From the NCBI RefSeq assembly GCF_963677575.1, contig NZ_OY782038.1, forward strand, positions 3,103,501 through 3,167,500: a stretch of 64,000 bases of DNA. The letters run 5' to 3'. The notes under the pieces were generated by a model, which worked only from the letters and a program-made list of their open reading frames with translations, was not told where the DNA came from and did not search any database. This DNA comes from an uncultured Draconibacterium sp. GTDB taxonomy: Bacteria > Bacteroidota > Bacteroidia > Bacteroidales > Prolixibacteraceae. The translations under genes and the position numbers were made by a program. Of the stretch, positions 26,253-34,978 are shown one piece after another; the stretch's first letter is position 1, and every line of letters starts with the position of its first letter.

Positions 26253-27371
26253 CTACTCGTCTTTTACACACCTGAATCCGGTGTGGCTCATTCCTGTGTA
26301 AATTTCGCCAGGCATACGTGCTGCCACCCGGTAACTCGAGCAGTAACTATCGTTACACAAAAACGAACCTCCCCGAATGGTTTTTCGTTTGTCGTAAGGA
26401 TTTCGTGCATCGTTACTTTTTGCTGGTCCTTTCGGATCAGCAGTAACTTTGTTGGTTGGTAAACTTTTGTAGTAGTCCATATCGTACCAATCGGCTGTCC
26501 ATTCCCAAACATTTCCGGCCATATCATAAAGGTTATACGGATTAGGGCCATACGATTCAACAGGAGATGTGCTGTAAAAACCATCTTTTTGCGTATTCAT
26601 ATTCGGAAAGTGTCCATTCCACGAATTGGCTTTTGGCGAGCCATCTTCAATGTGCTCGTTTCCCCACGGATAAATATTATTTTCCAGCCCTCCACGTGCC
26701 GCAAATTCCCACTCGGCCTCAGTCGGCAAACGTTTTCCGGCCCATTTGCAATAAGCCATTGCATCGTTCCAGCAAATGTGTACCACCGGATGATTTTCAC
26801 GACCTGAGATCGTACTTTCAGGTCCTTCAGGATGTTTCCAGTTGGCACCAATAACCCACAACCACCACTGCGAATAATCGTTTAGCGGGACAGCCTGCGA
26901 CGGCGGTGTAAAAACCATCGATCCGGCTTTCAGCATTTCTGCTGCTGGTTTGGGCGTGCCCTGCGGAACCTGTGTTTTCATTACTTCCCAGTCTACATCC
27001 TTTTCTGCCTCTGTAATATAGCCGGTTTCATCCACAAATTTTTTGAATTGCGCGTTGGTTACTTCATGCTCATCCATCCAAAAATTATTCACTTTTACAG
27101 GGTGTTTCGGATATTCATCGGGGCGTGCCTGGTTGTTGTCGGCCCCCATTTCAAAAGTGCCTCCTTTAATAAAAACCATTCCTTCGGTTCCGGAAGTTTG
27201 CGGAATTATTTCTGACGAATCGGCCTGTGCAAAAAAGCGTGATTTTGAATTTACATCACAACAGGATAAGCCCTGCTTATTACCATCAACCGAAGTTTTT
27301 GATTCCTTTTTCGAACTACAGCTAACTAATACAACAAGCACCAAGAAAAACAAGGGAAATAATCGATACAT
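26253..27371 (-). CDS. Formylglycine-generating enzyme-type (SUMF1) lipoprotein
   Basis: 372 residues with a lipobox (LVVLVSC). The FGE-sulfatase domain spans about 62-370: FIKGGTFEMGAD, DEHEVTNAQF, RLPTEAEWEFAARGG, YDMAGNVWEWTADW and RGGSFLCNDSYCSSYR. The last contains two cysteines, Cys339 and Cys344, with the 5-residue spacing of the catalytic pair of true formylglycine-generating enzymes; many Bacteroidota SUMF1 lipoproteins lack them. It could therefore activate sulfatases in the periplasm by converting Cys or Ser to formylglycine. No sulfatase gene is in the window. Convergent with the BCCT operon. Confidence 0.9.
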   Translation of the reverse strand: MYRLFPLFFLVLVVLVSCSSKKESKTSVDGNKQGLSCCDVNSKSRFFAQADSSEIIPQTSGTEGMVFIKGGTFEMGADNNQARPDEYPKHPVKVNNFWMDEHEVTNAQFKKFVDETGYITEAEKDVDWEVMKTQVPQGTPKPAAEMLKAGSMVFTPPSQAVPLNDYSQWWLWVIGANWKHPEGPESTISGRENHPVVHICWNDAMAYCKWAGKRLPTEAEWEFAARGGLENNIYPWGNEHIEDGSPKANSWNGHFPNMNTQKDGFYSTSPVESYGPNPYNLYDMAGNVWEWTADWYDMDYYKSLPTNKVTADPKGPAKSNDARNPYDKRKTIRGGSFLCNDSYCSSYRVAARMPGEIYTGMSHTGFRCVKDE

Positions 27372-27444
27372 TCTGTCAGGTTAAAATTTCTATCTATAAC
27401 CTGAAAGCCAACAAAAGGTTTATAGGTATTTTATTCAAAAATAA

Positions 27445-27466
27445 AGGCCGGTTCAATAACCGGCCT
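27445..27466 (-). terminator. Terminator of the minus-strand barrel gene
   Basis: Perfect 9-bp stem AGGCCGGTT / AACCGGCCT with a 4-nt loop. On the minus strand it is followed by TTTATTTTT, so it ends transcripts from the gene at 27720-28463. Confidence 0.75.
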
Positions 27467-27620
27467 ATTATGAATGTGTTTCTCTTAATGCTTGCTAAAG
27501 TCTATATACAGCACATTAAGTTTAACGCTTTCAAGTTACAACAAATAAGTGAAACATTGTTTATTAAAACACAATTATTCACACCTAACCATCTAATTGT
27601 CAAATATTAACAATAATTAA

Positions 27621-27718
27621 ATTATCACTACTGTCCGACTAAAAGGCAATTATGAAAAAAGATTCTTTCGCTTCATTTTATTACGCTCAGAATGACAGAA
27701 TATTACGATTGAGAGAGC
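27621..27718. repeat. Partial copy of the MITE-like element
   Basis: Starts with ATTATCACTACTGTCCGACT and runs to GAGAGAGC. It is nearly the exact reverse complement of 60263-60358, with only a few differences. Only one terminal repeat and one half of the element are present. Confidence 0.7.
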
Positions 27719-27719
27719 A

Positions 27720-28463
27720 TCAAAAAGTATAACCAATGGTTAATCCGTAACGAAACGATATGGTGGAAAAGTTAGTGCTTCTGTCTTTAAAATCAAAACG
27801 AAAATCACTTTGAATAAAATCGTACAGGCTGAAATTTTCCAAAACGTTGTTTAAGTCTTCATAAAATTCTTCCGGCAATTCAGTGTTATTCTCCAGCTTA
27901 TATTTTTGATGACTGGTTCCCGGGCCAATAATAAGAAAATCGAGTATAAACCGATTGCTTAAAGCCAGCTTGTAGCCAACCATTAAACCCATCGAAAAGA
28001 TATTGATCTTTGCATCCATATTAAGTTCATATTCTTTTGACTCTTTAGTGATATAGCTACCATAAATATTGGAGGAAAAATAAAAGTATTTGGAGTAAGC
28101 GCCAAAATAGAAACCATCAAGTTGATACTGTTGAGTTTTATTCAGATAATACCTAACATCCGGAATAAGTTTTAATCCGGAATAGGTGATATCTCCTGTT
28201 TTCAGTCGCTCTCTGTCAATTCCTGATATACTTACCAATCCTTTCTTTGTTTTTAGTGCTGTTCCCAATCCTACAGACAGGTGATCTGACAATTTTCGCT
28301 CGTATCTGATTTGATAACTTCCATCGATTAAATCCGTCACCACCAAGCTTATTTCGTTAATCCGAAATACAGAATCATTTTCTAATTTTGTCTCCTTCTC
28401 TTGTGCAGCAACACTTAGCATAATACAACAAAGAAATAGCACAACCACAAACTGTTTTTTCAT
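27720..28463 (-). CDS. Predicted outer-membrane beta-barrel protein
   Basis: 247 residues with a signal peptide (MLSVAAQEKE). The rest alternates polar and aromatic residues in barrel-like strands (SYQIRYERKLSDHLSVGLG, DGFYFGAYSKYFYF) and ends FRYGLTIGYTF, a good C-terminal barrel strand. It has no motif for a known enzyme. It is monocistronic, with a terminator at 27445-27466. Confidence 0.7.
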   Translation of the reverse strand: MKKQFVVVLFLCCIMLSVAAQEKETKLENDSVFRINEISLVVTDLIDGSYQIRYERKLSDHLSVGLGTALKTKKGLVSISGIDRERLKTGDITYSGLKLIPDVRYYLNKTQQYQLDGFYFGAYSKYFYFSSNIYGSYITKESKEYELNMDAKINIFSMGLMVGYKLALSNRFILDFLIIGPGTSHQKYKLENNTELPEEFYEDLNNVLENFSLYDFIQSDFRFDFKDRSTNFSTISFRYGLTIGYTF

Positions 28464-28822
28464 GTTTCAGATTTAAGTTTGATTGAAATAGAAAATAAAA
28501 GATACGGATTTTGAAGAAAATTGAAACTATAAAAACGAAGAAAGGGCAGTTCAACAACTGCCCTTTTACTAATGTTAACCCCCAAACACACATCGTGCTG
28601 AACGCACGACAATACAAAAGAACAAAAAAGTATTTAGTTATCAAAACAATGAGAAATATTTTTCACTTTTTTTAGACTTTTTCACAGTTTTTCATGCTTT
28701 GAGCTCTACTTAACAGACATTTAACGTTTCTGTTTTAATAGAATGTTGCTATTACCAGGCTTTTTTATATCCTTCAGAAAATTGTAGCTTTGATAGTAAT
28801 TCGAATAATTTAAACCAATGTT
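28464..28822. other. Divergent promoter region with a hairpin
   Basis: 359 bp between the barrel gene and the aldo/keto reductase. It has a perfect 11-bp-stem hairpin (28541-28566, AAAGGGCAGTT / AACTGCCCTTT) and a possible -7 element TAGCTTTG 36 bp before the reductase ATG. The hairpin could end a short unannotated transcript; I see no gene. Confidence 0.5.
28541..28566. terminator. Terminator-like hairpin in a divergent intergenic region
   Basis: Stem AAAGGGCAGTT / AACTGCCCTTT, 4-nt loop, with short T runs on both outer sides. No annotated gene ends here, so it may belong to a small RNA or be a transcription insulator. Confidence 0.55.
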
Positions 28823-29731
28823 ATGAATACACTTATTTCTGCCATTAAAGAATTTGGTAAAGATTTCCCGGCCGATTATTCCATTCCCAAACGTAAATTA
28901 GGAAAAACTAACGAAGAACTTTCCATTATTGGATTTGGTGGTATAATGCTGAATGATAATCCTCAGGAATTCGCCAATGAACTGGTTGCCAAAGCTTTTG
29001 ATTTAGGTGTAAATTATTTCGATGTGGCACCCAAATACGGAAACGCGGAAGATCGTCTTGGTCCCGCGCTAAAGCCCTACCGAAAAAATACGTTTCTGGC
29101 CTGCAAAACAAGGCAACGCGATGCTGCCGGAGCACAAAAAGATCTGGAAAACTCGCTGAGAAAGCTGCAAACCGATTATTTTGATTTATACCAGTTGCAC
29201 GAGCTGACTACCGATGAAGAGGTAGAAACCGTTTTTGGTAAAAACGGCGCACTGGAAACCCTGGTAAAAGCCAAAAGAGATGGTAAGATAAAACATATTG
29301 GTTTCTCTGCTCATTCGGTAAAAGCAGCTTTATTCGCGCTAAAAAACTTCGATTTCGACTCCATACTTTTTCCCATTAATTTTGCCTGTTGGAATGCCGG
29401 CGATTTTGGTCCTCAGGTTTATGCCGAAGCAGAAAAACAGGGCATTGGAATTCTGGCTTTAAAAGCAATGGCACTTACCACATTTGGCGAAAAGGAAGAC
29501 CTCATCTTTAAAAATTGCTGGTACAAACCAATCTACGACGAACTTATTATGAAACTTGCACTTCGTTACACCCTGTCGAAAAAAGTAACTGCCGCAATTC
29601 CACCAGGAGAATACACCCTGTTTTTAAAAGCAATGGAGTTTATGCAGGATTTTAACCCGATTGCAGAAGAGGAGACAAAAGAACTGCTGGCATTGGCCAA
29701 AAATACCAGGCCGGTGTTTATGCATGGCTAA
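28823..29731 (+). CDS. Aldo/keto reductase
   Basis: 302 residues. The catalytic tetrad is present: Asp and Tyr in YFDVAPKYG (near 74), Lys in FLACKTR (near 96), and His in LYQLHEL (near 131). The LGKTNEELSIIGFGGI opening is usual for the family. These are NADPH-dependent cytosolic reductases of aldehydes and ketones; the substrate is unknown. A 162-bp repeated element (29765-29926) starts 34 bp after the stop and has its only other copy close to the second aldo/keto reductase of the window. Confidence 0.9.
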   Translation: MNTLISAIKEFGKDFPADYSIPKRKLGKTNEELSIIGFGGIMLNDNPQEFANELVAKAFDLGVNYFDVAPKYGNAEDRLGPALKPYRKNTFLACKTRQRDAAGAQKDLENSLRKLQTDYFDLYQLHELTTDEEVETVFGKNGALETLVKAKRDGKIKHIGFSAHSVKAALFALKNFDFDSILFPINFACWNAGDFGPQVYAEAEKQGIGILALKAMALTTFGEKEDLIFKNCWYKPIYDELIMKLALRYTLSKKVTAAIPPGEYTLFLKAMEFMQDFNPIAEEETKELLALAKNTRPVFMHG

Positions 29732-29764
29732 AAATAAGCAACCTTCGTCCCTGAAAACATAAAC

Positions 29765-29926
29765 CTAACCTGAAAAATTCATTATTTTTTTCACACAAAG
29801 TGTTGACGATTAAAAATCAGAGACTGTGCCTTGAACAAAATAATCTGATGATTTTCAATGTCAAGATTAGCCCTGACAAAAAATTGTATATCAATTATTT
29901 AGTCATCCCTATGGGTGATTAATTCA
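29765..29926. repeat. About 165-bp structured intergenic repeat, copy 1
   Basis: Begins CTAACCTGAAAAATTCATT and ends GTGATTAATTCA, and matches 59968-60132 over its length. The centre forms an imperfect stem: TTGACGATTAAAAATCAG against CTGATGATTTTCAATGTCAA, with one bulged base. Both copies keep the stem. No ORF. Confidence 0.75.
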
Positions 29927-29958
29927 ATAAGCGAATTGGGAAAATACGAACACTATAA

Positions 29959-30945
29959 CTATAAAGGCAGAACTTCCTTAGGATTTATCCCTTTTATCTT
30001 TTTAAACATCGATGAGAACTTCGATAAATTCTGATAGCCCAGATCGTAGCCAACTTCCATTACTGAAAAGTTACCTGTTTTTAGTCGACGAAAGGCTTCG
30101 TCCATTTTTGCATGGGTGTAAAACTGATACACAGAGGTGTTAAAAAGCGTCTTAAAATCCCGTTTCAATTTTGATACACTAATTCCAAATTCTGCAGCCA
30201 GTTCTTCCACACTAATTCGCTGGTCGAAACTTGATAACAGCTGATCTTTCAGTTTTAAGAGCCGGTTGTAATCATCAATATGCAGGCCGTGTAACTCGTC
30301 TTTATCTACAAGTTTTCTTACCGATCGAAGTAAGAGGGTAAATAATTCAAGGCTCCGTGCAACTACCAAAGGTTTGCTTCCAAATTCGCTTTTTTTGAAA
30401 ACAAAAATATCTTCAACCAGTGTTTCGAGTTCAGCAGGTAAATGTGTGTGATAAGCTACTGGCTCATTAGATCCAAATAAGGCTTCAAATGTATTTGTTG
30501 CTTCAGGAATTAATTCTGTTAAAGCCTGTCTGCTAATTTTAAAAGCTATCGATTCAAGTAAAGCATTGGGAGGATGTGTTATTTTCATTGGGAATAAACC
30601 ATTATAAATAAATATTCCCTTGCTACTATCTGCTTCGGTCCTTTTTTCGTGACTATCGTAGTCTCTGGTCATACTTCCTTCCTTGATAACATTTAAATGA
30701 ATCAATTCAGGATTATCATCCGATTCTCTGTCGACAACAACGGAAGTGTAGTGTGTGGCAGAAGTGGTGCTGATTTCAAAACCTGGTATAATGGAGTACG
30801 ATGTTAACCTTATGCGTGTACGTCCCCTGTTTACTTCATAAACATTTCCCGAAATCTCTCCGCCAAAGCTTTCCTTCAAGGCATCGAAATAATTTTTTGC
30901 TTCACCTTCTTTAATCTTAAGGTATACACTTTCCAAGTTATCCAT
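29959..30945 (-). CDS. AraC family transcriptional regulator
   Basis: 328 residues. The C-terminal AraC DNA-binding domain (about 222-325) has both helix-turn-helix units: ISVEELAAEFGISVSKLKRD and the second ending in VGYDLGYQNLSKFSSMFKK. The N-terminal region of about 200 residues looks like a ligand-sensing cupin-like part but I cannot name the ligand. It is divergent from nothing close and convergent with the aldo/keto reductase. It is the only dedicated DNA-binding regulator encoded beside the promoter island starting at 32.5 kb, so it is a candidate for its regulator; that is speculation. Confidence 0.9.
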   Translation of the reverse strand: MDNLESVYLKIKEGEAKNYFDALKESFGGEISGNVYEVNRGRTRIRLTSYSIIPGFEISTTSATHYTSVVVDRESDDNPELIHLNVIKEGSMTRDYDSHEKRTEADSSKGIFIYNGLFPMKITHPPNALLESIAFKISRQALTELIPEATNTFEALFGSNEPVAYHTHLPAELETLVEDIFVFKKSEFGSKPLVVARSLELFTLLLRSVRKLVDKDELHGLHIDDYNRLLKLKDQLLSSFDQRISVEELAAEFGISVSKLKRDFKTLFNTSVYQFYTHAKMDEAFRRLKTGNFSVMEVGYDLGYQNLSKFSSMFKKIKGINPKEVLPL

Positions 30946-31338
30946 TTGAATATCATTTTGAGATTTAACCTGACTAATTCATAAATTATTCTATTCCGAA
31001 TGAAAATTTATGAATCAAGCAGGTTAAAAATAAAAGAAATGTAGTTTTAATTAAAATTTTAAATTGTTTTTCTGATTTGACGTTGAAATCCAAATTCCGG
31101 GATTCTGCATAAAATGATTCTTATATCGATAAAACAGGATGTTATTCTTTATGGATAATGGCTGAAACTTCAGCTTCGTACCAAACAAATACAATTAATG
31201 TAAATGATAACAAAGGAGAAAGAAAATCGGCTAATATATTAAGCTCTTTCTCCGAATTACAAATAGGAATACCGGAGATAAATCCCCGGTATTCCTATTT
31301 GTGTGCGCCATAAAATGATGTTGTTTTCAACAAAGTAC
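30946..31338. other. Gene-free stretch with a 17-bp-stem hairpin
   Basis: 393 bp between the AraC regulator promoter and the end of the Usp-TPR gene. It contains the hairpin at 31259-31302 and AT-rich sequence. No gene recognised. Confidence 0.5.
31259..31302. terminator. 17-bp perfect hairpin downstream of the Usp-TPR gene
   Basis: ACAAATAGGAATACCGG / CCGGTATTCCTATTTGT around a 10-nt loop. It follows the minus-strand Usp gene by 37 bp. There is no T run after it, so it may stabilise the mRNA 3' end more than terminate. Confidence 0.6.
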
Positions 31339-32478
31339 TTAGGTAGCCAAACTGTATGCCTTGCGTATTTCATGTTCAATTCTTCTGTTCATGATGTTAT
31401 TCACAATCGTTTCTTTCAAATGCCCGTAAAAACGTGCTTCTTCTTTTTTACCAAGTTGCATATAAACTTTAACCAAAGCTTCAATGGTTGGTAGATGGAA
31501 ATTCTTAATCTTCAGTGCATGCTTATACTGGACAATCGCCTCCTTGATGAATCCAAGTTTCACTAATTCATTTCCTCTGTTATAATGGGTCTCCACATTT
31601 TCAGAACCGATTAGAAAGCGTAATTTAAAAACGTCCTCTGTTTTAACATTAACTACAATACACCCAACTTCACTAATCACCTTTTCACTTACCGATCCCA
31701 AAAAAGTCCGCTGCAATGCCCTTTTCCCTGAGCTTCCAAGATAAAGAACCGATGCCTGTCGCGCAAACTTAACAATCTCCGTTTCCGGATTTCCTTCAAG
31801 GATTAATGCTTCTCCATCGATATTAGAAAAATCAAAACCTTTTAAAAATGCTCTAAATTCCTTCTTAAAGATTTTGTAATCGCGTTTCCGCTCATTTTCT
31901 TCACTAATTCCGGCCCGCATCAATCGTGGTGATGTCAGATTAAAAGGCCTGTAAACTGAAATGACTGATAGTTTGCCGTCAATTTTTCGGGTATGTAAGA
32001 TGGCAGCTTTTAATGCCAGTGACGAAGCTTTCGAATTATCGACCGGACAAACAATATGTTTCTTATTGTCCGATGGTGATTGAGGTAAAACAGCCACCGG
32101 TTTTTGCAATTTTCTCAGAATCTTAAAACCATTAGCTCCCAGTCTGGACGTTTTTCCTTTATTCAGAACGATCAGATTAACTTTCTCCTCTTTGGCAACC
32201 TTGTTAATCTGGTCGGCAACATCACCAACCTCAACACGTACTGCAATTGTTTGGTCATTCACTGGGTTCAAACGTGCTGAAATTTTATTTCGGATTTCAT
32301 ACTCTACCGATTTGGTAATCTTTTTTTGCGAAGCTGCTCCTTTTATGTGTGAAGGAAGCACATGCAAAATTACCAGATCGTTTCCAAACTGACTTCTGAC
32401 TCTGTTGATTTTTTCGATTGAAATTTCATGATCGCTGTTGAAATCAATCGCCCACAATACTTTACTTAATACTTTCAT
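31339..32478 (-). CDS. Universal stress protein with C-terminal TPR-like extension
   Basis: 379 residues: two Usp domains (about 1-135 and 137-280) and a helical TPR-like tail (about 292-360; ETHYNRGNELVKLGFIKEA). The first domain begins VLWAIDFNSD; the second has HIVCPVDNSKASSLALKAA and LYLGSSGKRALQRTFLGSVS, which fits the Usp G-x-x-G nucleotide-binding loop. Its promoter (32523-32584) carries the shared box-43 bp--7 arrangement found upstream of eight plus-strand units. It may be a core member of a stress regulon. Confidence 0.88.
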   Translation of the reverse strand: MKVLSKVLWAIDFNSDHEISIEKINRVRSQFGNDLVILHVLPSHIKGAASQKKITKSVEYEIRNKISARLNPVNDQTIAVRVEVGDVADQINKVAKEEKVNLIVLNKGKTSRLGANGFKILRKLQKPVAVLPQSPSDNKKHIVCPVDNSKASSLALKAAILHTRKIDGKLSVISVYRPFNLTSPRLMRAGISEENERKRDYKIFKKEFRAFLKGFDFSNIDGEALILEGNPETEIVKFARQASVLYLGSSGKRALQRTFLGSVSEKVISEVGCIVVNVKTEDVFKLRFLIGSENVETHYNRGNELVKLGFIKEAIVQYKHALKIKNFHLPTIEALVKVYMQLGKKEEARFYGHLKETIVNNIMNRRIEHEIRKAYSLAT

Positions 32479-32522
32479 AATTATAAATTTTAATAGTTAA
32501 TGATTTACTTGAATAACTCCTG

Positions 32523-32584
32523 CAAAAGTATCGCAGACGATTCCATGTTTGTGCTCAATTTGGTCCATGTTCAGTCCCAAAAAG
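32523..32584 (-). promoter_or_regulatory. Island promoter 1 (Usp-TPR gene)
   Basis: Minus strand: box CTTTTTGGGAC at 32584-32574, four bases, half-site CATGGACC, then exactly 43 bp from the box end to the -7 element TACTTTTG at 32530-32523. Same layout as the other island promoters, and back to back with promoter 2. Confidence 0.75.
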
Positions 32585-32647
32585 TCCAAGCTATACTAAC
32601 CCGGGAAGCCTTATAATAATAAGCATATAAGAATTTTGCAGCTTGAA

Positions 32648-32709
32648 CTTTTTGGGATAATATCTGAACCTTTCTGAGCAAAATGCCGGACAGAAAGCCC
32701 ACATTTTTG
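32648..32709 (+). promoter_or_regulatory. Island promoter 2 (67-residue membrane protein)
   Basis: Box CTTTTTGGGAT at 32648-32658, half-site TCTGAACC, 43 bp, then -7 element CATTTTTG at 32702-32709, followed by the shared leader GTACCGAACAAATAAACAA. Confidence 0.75.
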
Positions 32710-32731
32710 TACCGAACAAATAAACAATCAG

Positions 32732-32935
32732 ATGAAAATATTAGATGTACTTCAGATAATCACCTTTTTTGCCGGATCAATTTTATTCGGCATAGGGGTA
32801 GGAACCAATTCAATCCTTATGATGGCAGTTGGAATTGCTTCGATGATATTGGCCGTATTAAATGAAATTGCCATCATAAAACAACAAAATCATAAAGTGA
32901 AAAGAGGAATGAGTATCGGAAATGAAAAACATTAA
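32732..32935 (+). CDS. Small two-helix membrane protein
   Basis: 67 residues with two membrane segments (about 5-27 and 29-48) and a basic tail (KQQNHKVKRG). No family recognised. The start is supported by the leader shared with the other island promoters. It sits between a conserved promoter and a conserved terminator cassette, the same flanks that enclose the tiny lipoproteins at 43.4 and 49.0 kb. A role in membrane stress is possible but unproven. Confidence 0.65.
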   Translation: MKILDVLQIITFFAGSILFGIGVGTNSILMMAVGIASMILAVLNEIAIIKQQNHKVKRGMSIGNEKH

Positions 32936-32980
32936 AGGAAAAGTAGAAGCATTTGATTTTAAATTGAACAATTAATTTAC

Positions 32981-33029
32981 AAAAAGCCCGGTATTAGAAA
33001 ACGATACGTTTTCTAATACCGGGCTTTTT
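32981..33029 (+). terminator. Island terminator cassette, copy 1
   Basis: Perfect 23-bp stem (AAAAAGCCCGGTATTAGAAA...) with a 3-nt loop and T run. It is preceded by AATTGAACAATTAATTTAC, close to the sequence before the other island terminators. Confidence 0.9.
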
Positions 33030-33110
33030 TAGTGCCCCAATTATACTCAGAAGATGAGATTCCATCTTAATAAGCGACAAGTCCCGACTTAAGCGATGCA
33101 AGAAACTGAT

Positions 33111-33172
33111 CCTTTTGGGATTCTGTCTGGTCCGTTACGGATAAAAAAGCCATGAACATACCCACATCTTTG
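33111..33172 (+). promoter_or_regulatory. Island promoter 3 (serine hydrolase 1)
   Basis: Box CCTTTTGGGAT at 33111-33121, half-site TCTGGTCC, 43 bp, then -7 element CATCTTTG at 33165-33172 and a leader with AGTAATAACAATTAAAAC. Confidence 0.75.
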
Positions 33173-33203
33173 CATTAGTAATAACAATTAAAACAATAGT
33201 ATC

Positions 33204-34517
33204 ATGAAAACGACATTAAGTATTTTATTGGCAGGAATGTTTTTGGCAACCGCTTGCACACAACAACCTGCAGAAACAACAACGAAAGAAACAATGGAAC
33301 CATCACCTGTATCAATATTAAAAGACGGCATTTCGCCTGAGAAAGCACTGGAGTACCGCCGGGAATACAGTAGCCAGGATTTTCTTGTAAACGGCGATTT
33401 GGGAACCTATAGTTTCTTGAATACTCCGGAGTTTTACCAAACAGCAACCGTTTATCGCGGAGCCGGGCAGGTGGCTATGCTGGAAAAAGATGTGGATGAG
33501 TCGCTGTTAACTACCATGACCGATACCGATATAGGAAAAATGCCTTTAAGCGATCTTTTAAGCAACGAAGAAGCACGCATACAGGGTGTGATGGTGATTC
33601 ACGATGGTAAAATTGTTCTTGAGGAATACCCCGGAATGCGCGAGCTGGACAAACACAGCTGGTTTTCGGCATCGAAACAGTTGGTAGGATTAACCGTGCA
33701 TATTCTGGAAGAAGAAGGATTAATAGACCTGGAACAAACCGTTAACCATTACATTCCGGAATACGATAGCGACGATTGGAAAAGGATAAAAGTAAAACAT
33801 CTGTTACACCATGTGTCGGGGATGGATTATGTAGAAACCAACGCCAATTTTATGAATCCGGAGCATCCGTTATCAAAAGCCATTACTTATTCGCTGAGTA
33901 CACGCCACGAAGATGCCGGTGAGTCTGTTTTCGAATTACTCAGGAATGTAGAGAGTTATATTGAGCCCGGTGTAAAATACGATTATGCTTCGCCAAATAC
34001 ACAAATACTGGGCTTTATTATCGAGCGAGTTACCGGTGAAAAATACGAAGATGTAATAAGCGAGCGTATCTGGACACAGGTGGGAATGGAAAGCGATGGT
34101 CATTATGCCTTGTCGGCACAGGGAGAACCATTATCCGCAGCCTTGTATTCATCTCGCTTACGCGATTTTGGCCGGTTTGCAATGTTGTTCACTCCTAGCT
34201 GGAATGTGGTCGCCGATCAGCAACTTGTAAGCGATACTTATTGGGACAAAGTATATGATACCACATATGCCGATGCATTAAAAAACGGCGTGGAAACCGA
34301 TAAATCGAAATACTTTAACGGCGGGCAGTCGCATGCCACGTACCAGTGGGATTTGGTATTTGATGATGGTGACTTATTTAAAGCCGGTCGTTACGGGCAG
34401 GGTATTTATGTATCGCCCGAAACCAATACAGTGGTGGTTTATTTTTCAAGTGTTTACATGAACGATGTTTATTTCCCCGGTTTTGCGCGGCAGCTTATTC
34501 AGCAGCATTACAGGTAA
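33204..34517 (+). CDS. Serine hydrolase, class C beta-lactamase-like lipoprotein (copy 1)
   Basis: 437 residues with a lipobox (FLATACTQQ). The beta-lactamase/DD-peptidase fold shows the S-x-x-K motif as Ser155-Ala-Ser-Lys158 (WFSASK), a Y-A-S region (KYDYASPNTQ near 272), and GQGIYVSPE near 405 in place of the K-T/S-G motif. It is closer to NylB-type amide or ester hydrolases than to true beta-lactamases. A near-identical copy lies 461 bp downstream, sharing a 332-bp identical tract. Probably envelope-located; substrate unknown. Confidence 0.9.
   Translation: MKTTLSILLAGMFLATACTQQPAETTTKETMEPSPVSILKDGISPEKALEYRREYSSQDFLVNGDLGTYSFLNTPEFYQTATVYRGAGQVAMLEKDVDESLLTTMTDTDIGKMPLSDLLSNEEARIQGVMVIHDGKIVLEEYPGMRELDKHSWFSASKQLVGLTVHILEEEGLIDLEQTVNHYIPEYDSDDWKRIKVKHLLHHVSGMDYVETNANFMNPEHPLSKAITYSLSTRHEDAGESVFELLRNVESYIEPGVKYDYASPNTQILGFIIERVTGEKYEDVISERIWTQVGMESDGHYALSAQGEPLSAALYSSRLRDFGRFAMLFTPSWNVVADQQLVSDTYWDKVYDTTYADALKNGVETDKSKYFNGGQSHATYQWDLVFDDGDLFKAGRYGQGIYVSPETNTVVVYFSSVYMNDVYFPGFARQLIQQHYR
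33348..33679 (+). repeat. 332-bp identical tract, copy 1
   Basis: From CTGGAGTACC to CGAAACA this tract matches 35135-35466 without a difference that I can find, while both flanks are clearly diverged. It indicates recent gene conversion between the tandem serine hydrolases. Confidence 0.85.
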
Positions 34518-34675
34518 AACTGAACAGAATAAAATATATAAATCCTACTCCGAATTTCAATTGCTGATTTTGGGGTTAAAAATGGACATTTGTTAAATTG
34601 GAATAAAGTTGTATATAGTCTGGCGGGCATGATGTATCTTTGTGATCACACTGTTTGTCAGACTATAAATGTTTC

Positions 34676-34777
34676 GGTCATTTTTACCCGGGCGGTGCGG
34701 TTATCTTATCCGATACGGGCGATAAAATGCCACTTATCGAAAGAACATTACTCTTTTTGAAAGAGAACTTGCAGTAA
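34676..34777 (+). pseudogene. C-terminal remnant of an unknown protein
   Basis: Without a start codon, the frame reads GHFYPGGAVILSDTGDKMPL followed by IERTLLFLKENLQ and a stop. Composition is protein-like and the end is clean. I cannot name the family; an alpha/beta-hydrolase-like C-terminus is one possibility. It suggests a deletion between the two serine hydrolases. Confidence 0.4.
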
Positions 34778-34870
34778 GTTAAAACCTAAAATATCATCAA
34801 AAGGAAGTCCGTCAACATTTCAAGGCAGGTTTTCTTTTTCGTCATATATCTCCTGTGTAGCTCTTTTGAT

Positions 34871-34932
34871 CTTTTTGGGATGCTACCTGAACCTTTCCGG
34901 GTAAAATACCGGGCTGCAATGCCGCATCTTTG
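34871..34932 (+). promoter_or_regulatory. Island promoter 4 (serine hydrolase 2)
   Basis: Box CTTTTTGGGAT at 34871-34881, half-site CCTGAACC, 43 bp, -7 element CATCTTTG at 34925-34932. The whole region from the box to AAACAGTAATAACA is identical to island promoter 5 at 40077, upstream of the M20 peptidase. Confidence 0.8.
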
Positions 34933-34978
34933 TACCGAACAAATAAACAAACAGTAATAACAAATAAAATAACAGATT

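Larger units (their letters stand above)
27372..27719. other. Gene-free stretch with terminator and mobile-element-like end
   Basis: Holds the terminator at 27445-27466 and a 98-bp sequence (27621-27718) that matches, inverted, the right end of the MITE-like element at 60141-60354. No gene seen. Confidence 0.6.
34518..34978. other. Intergenic region with a gene remnant and an island promoter
   Basis: Contains a 33-codon open stretch (34676-34777) that looks like the end of a lost gene, a promoter-like GTATCTTTG at 34644-34652, and island promoter 4 at 34871-34932. Confidence 0.5.
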
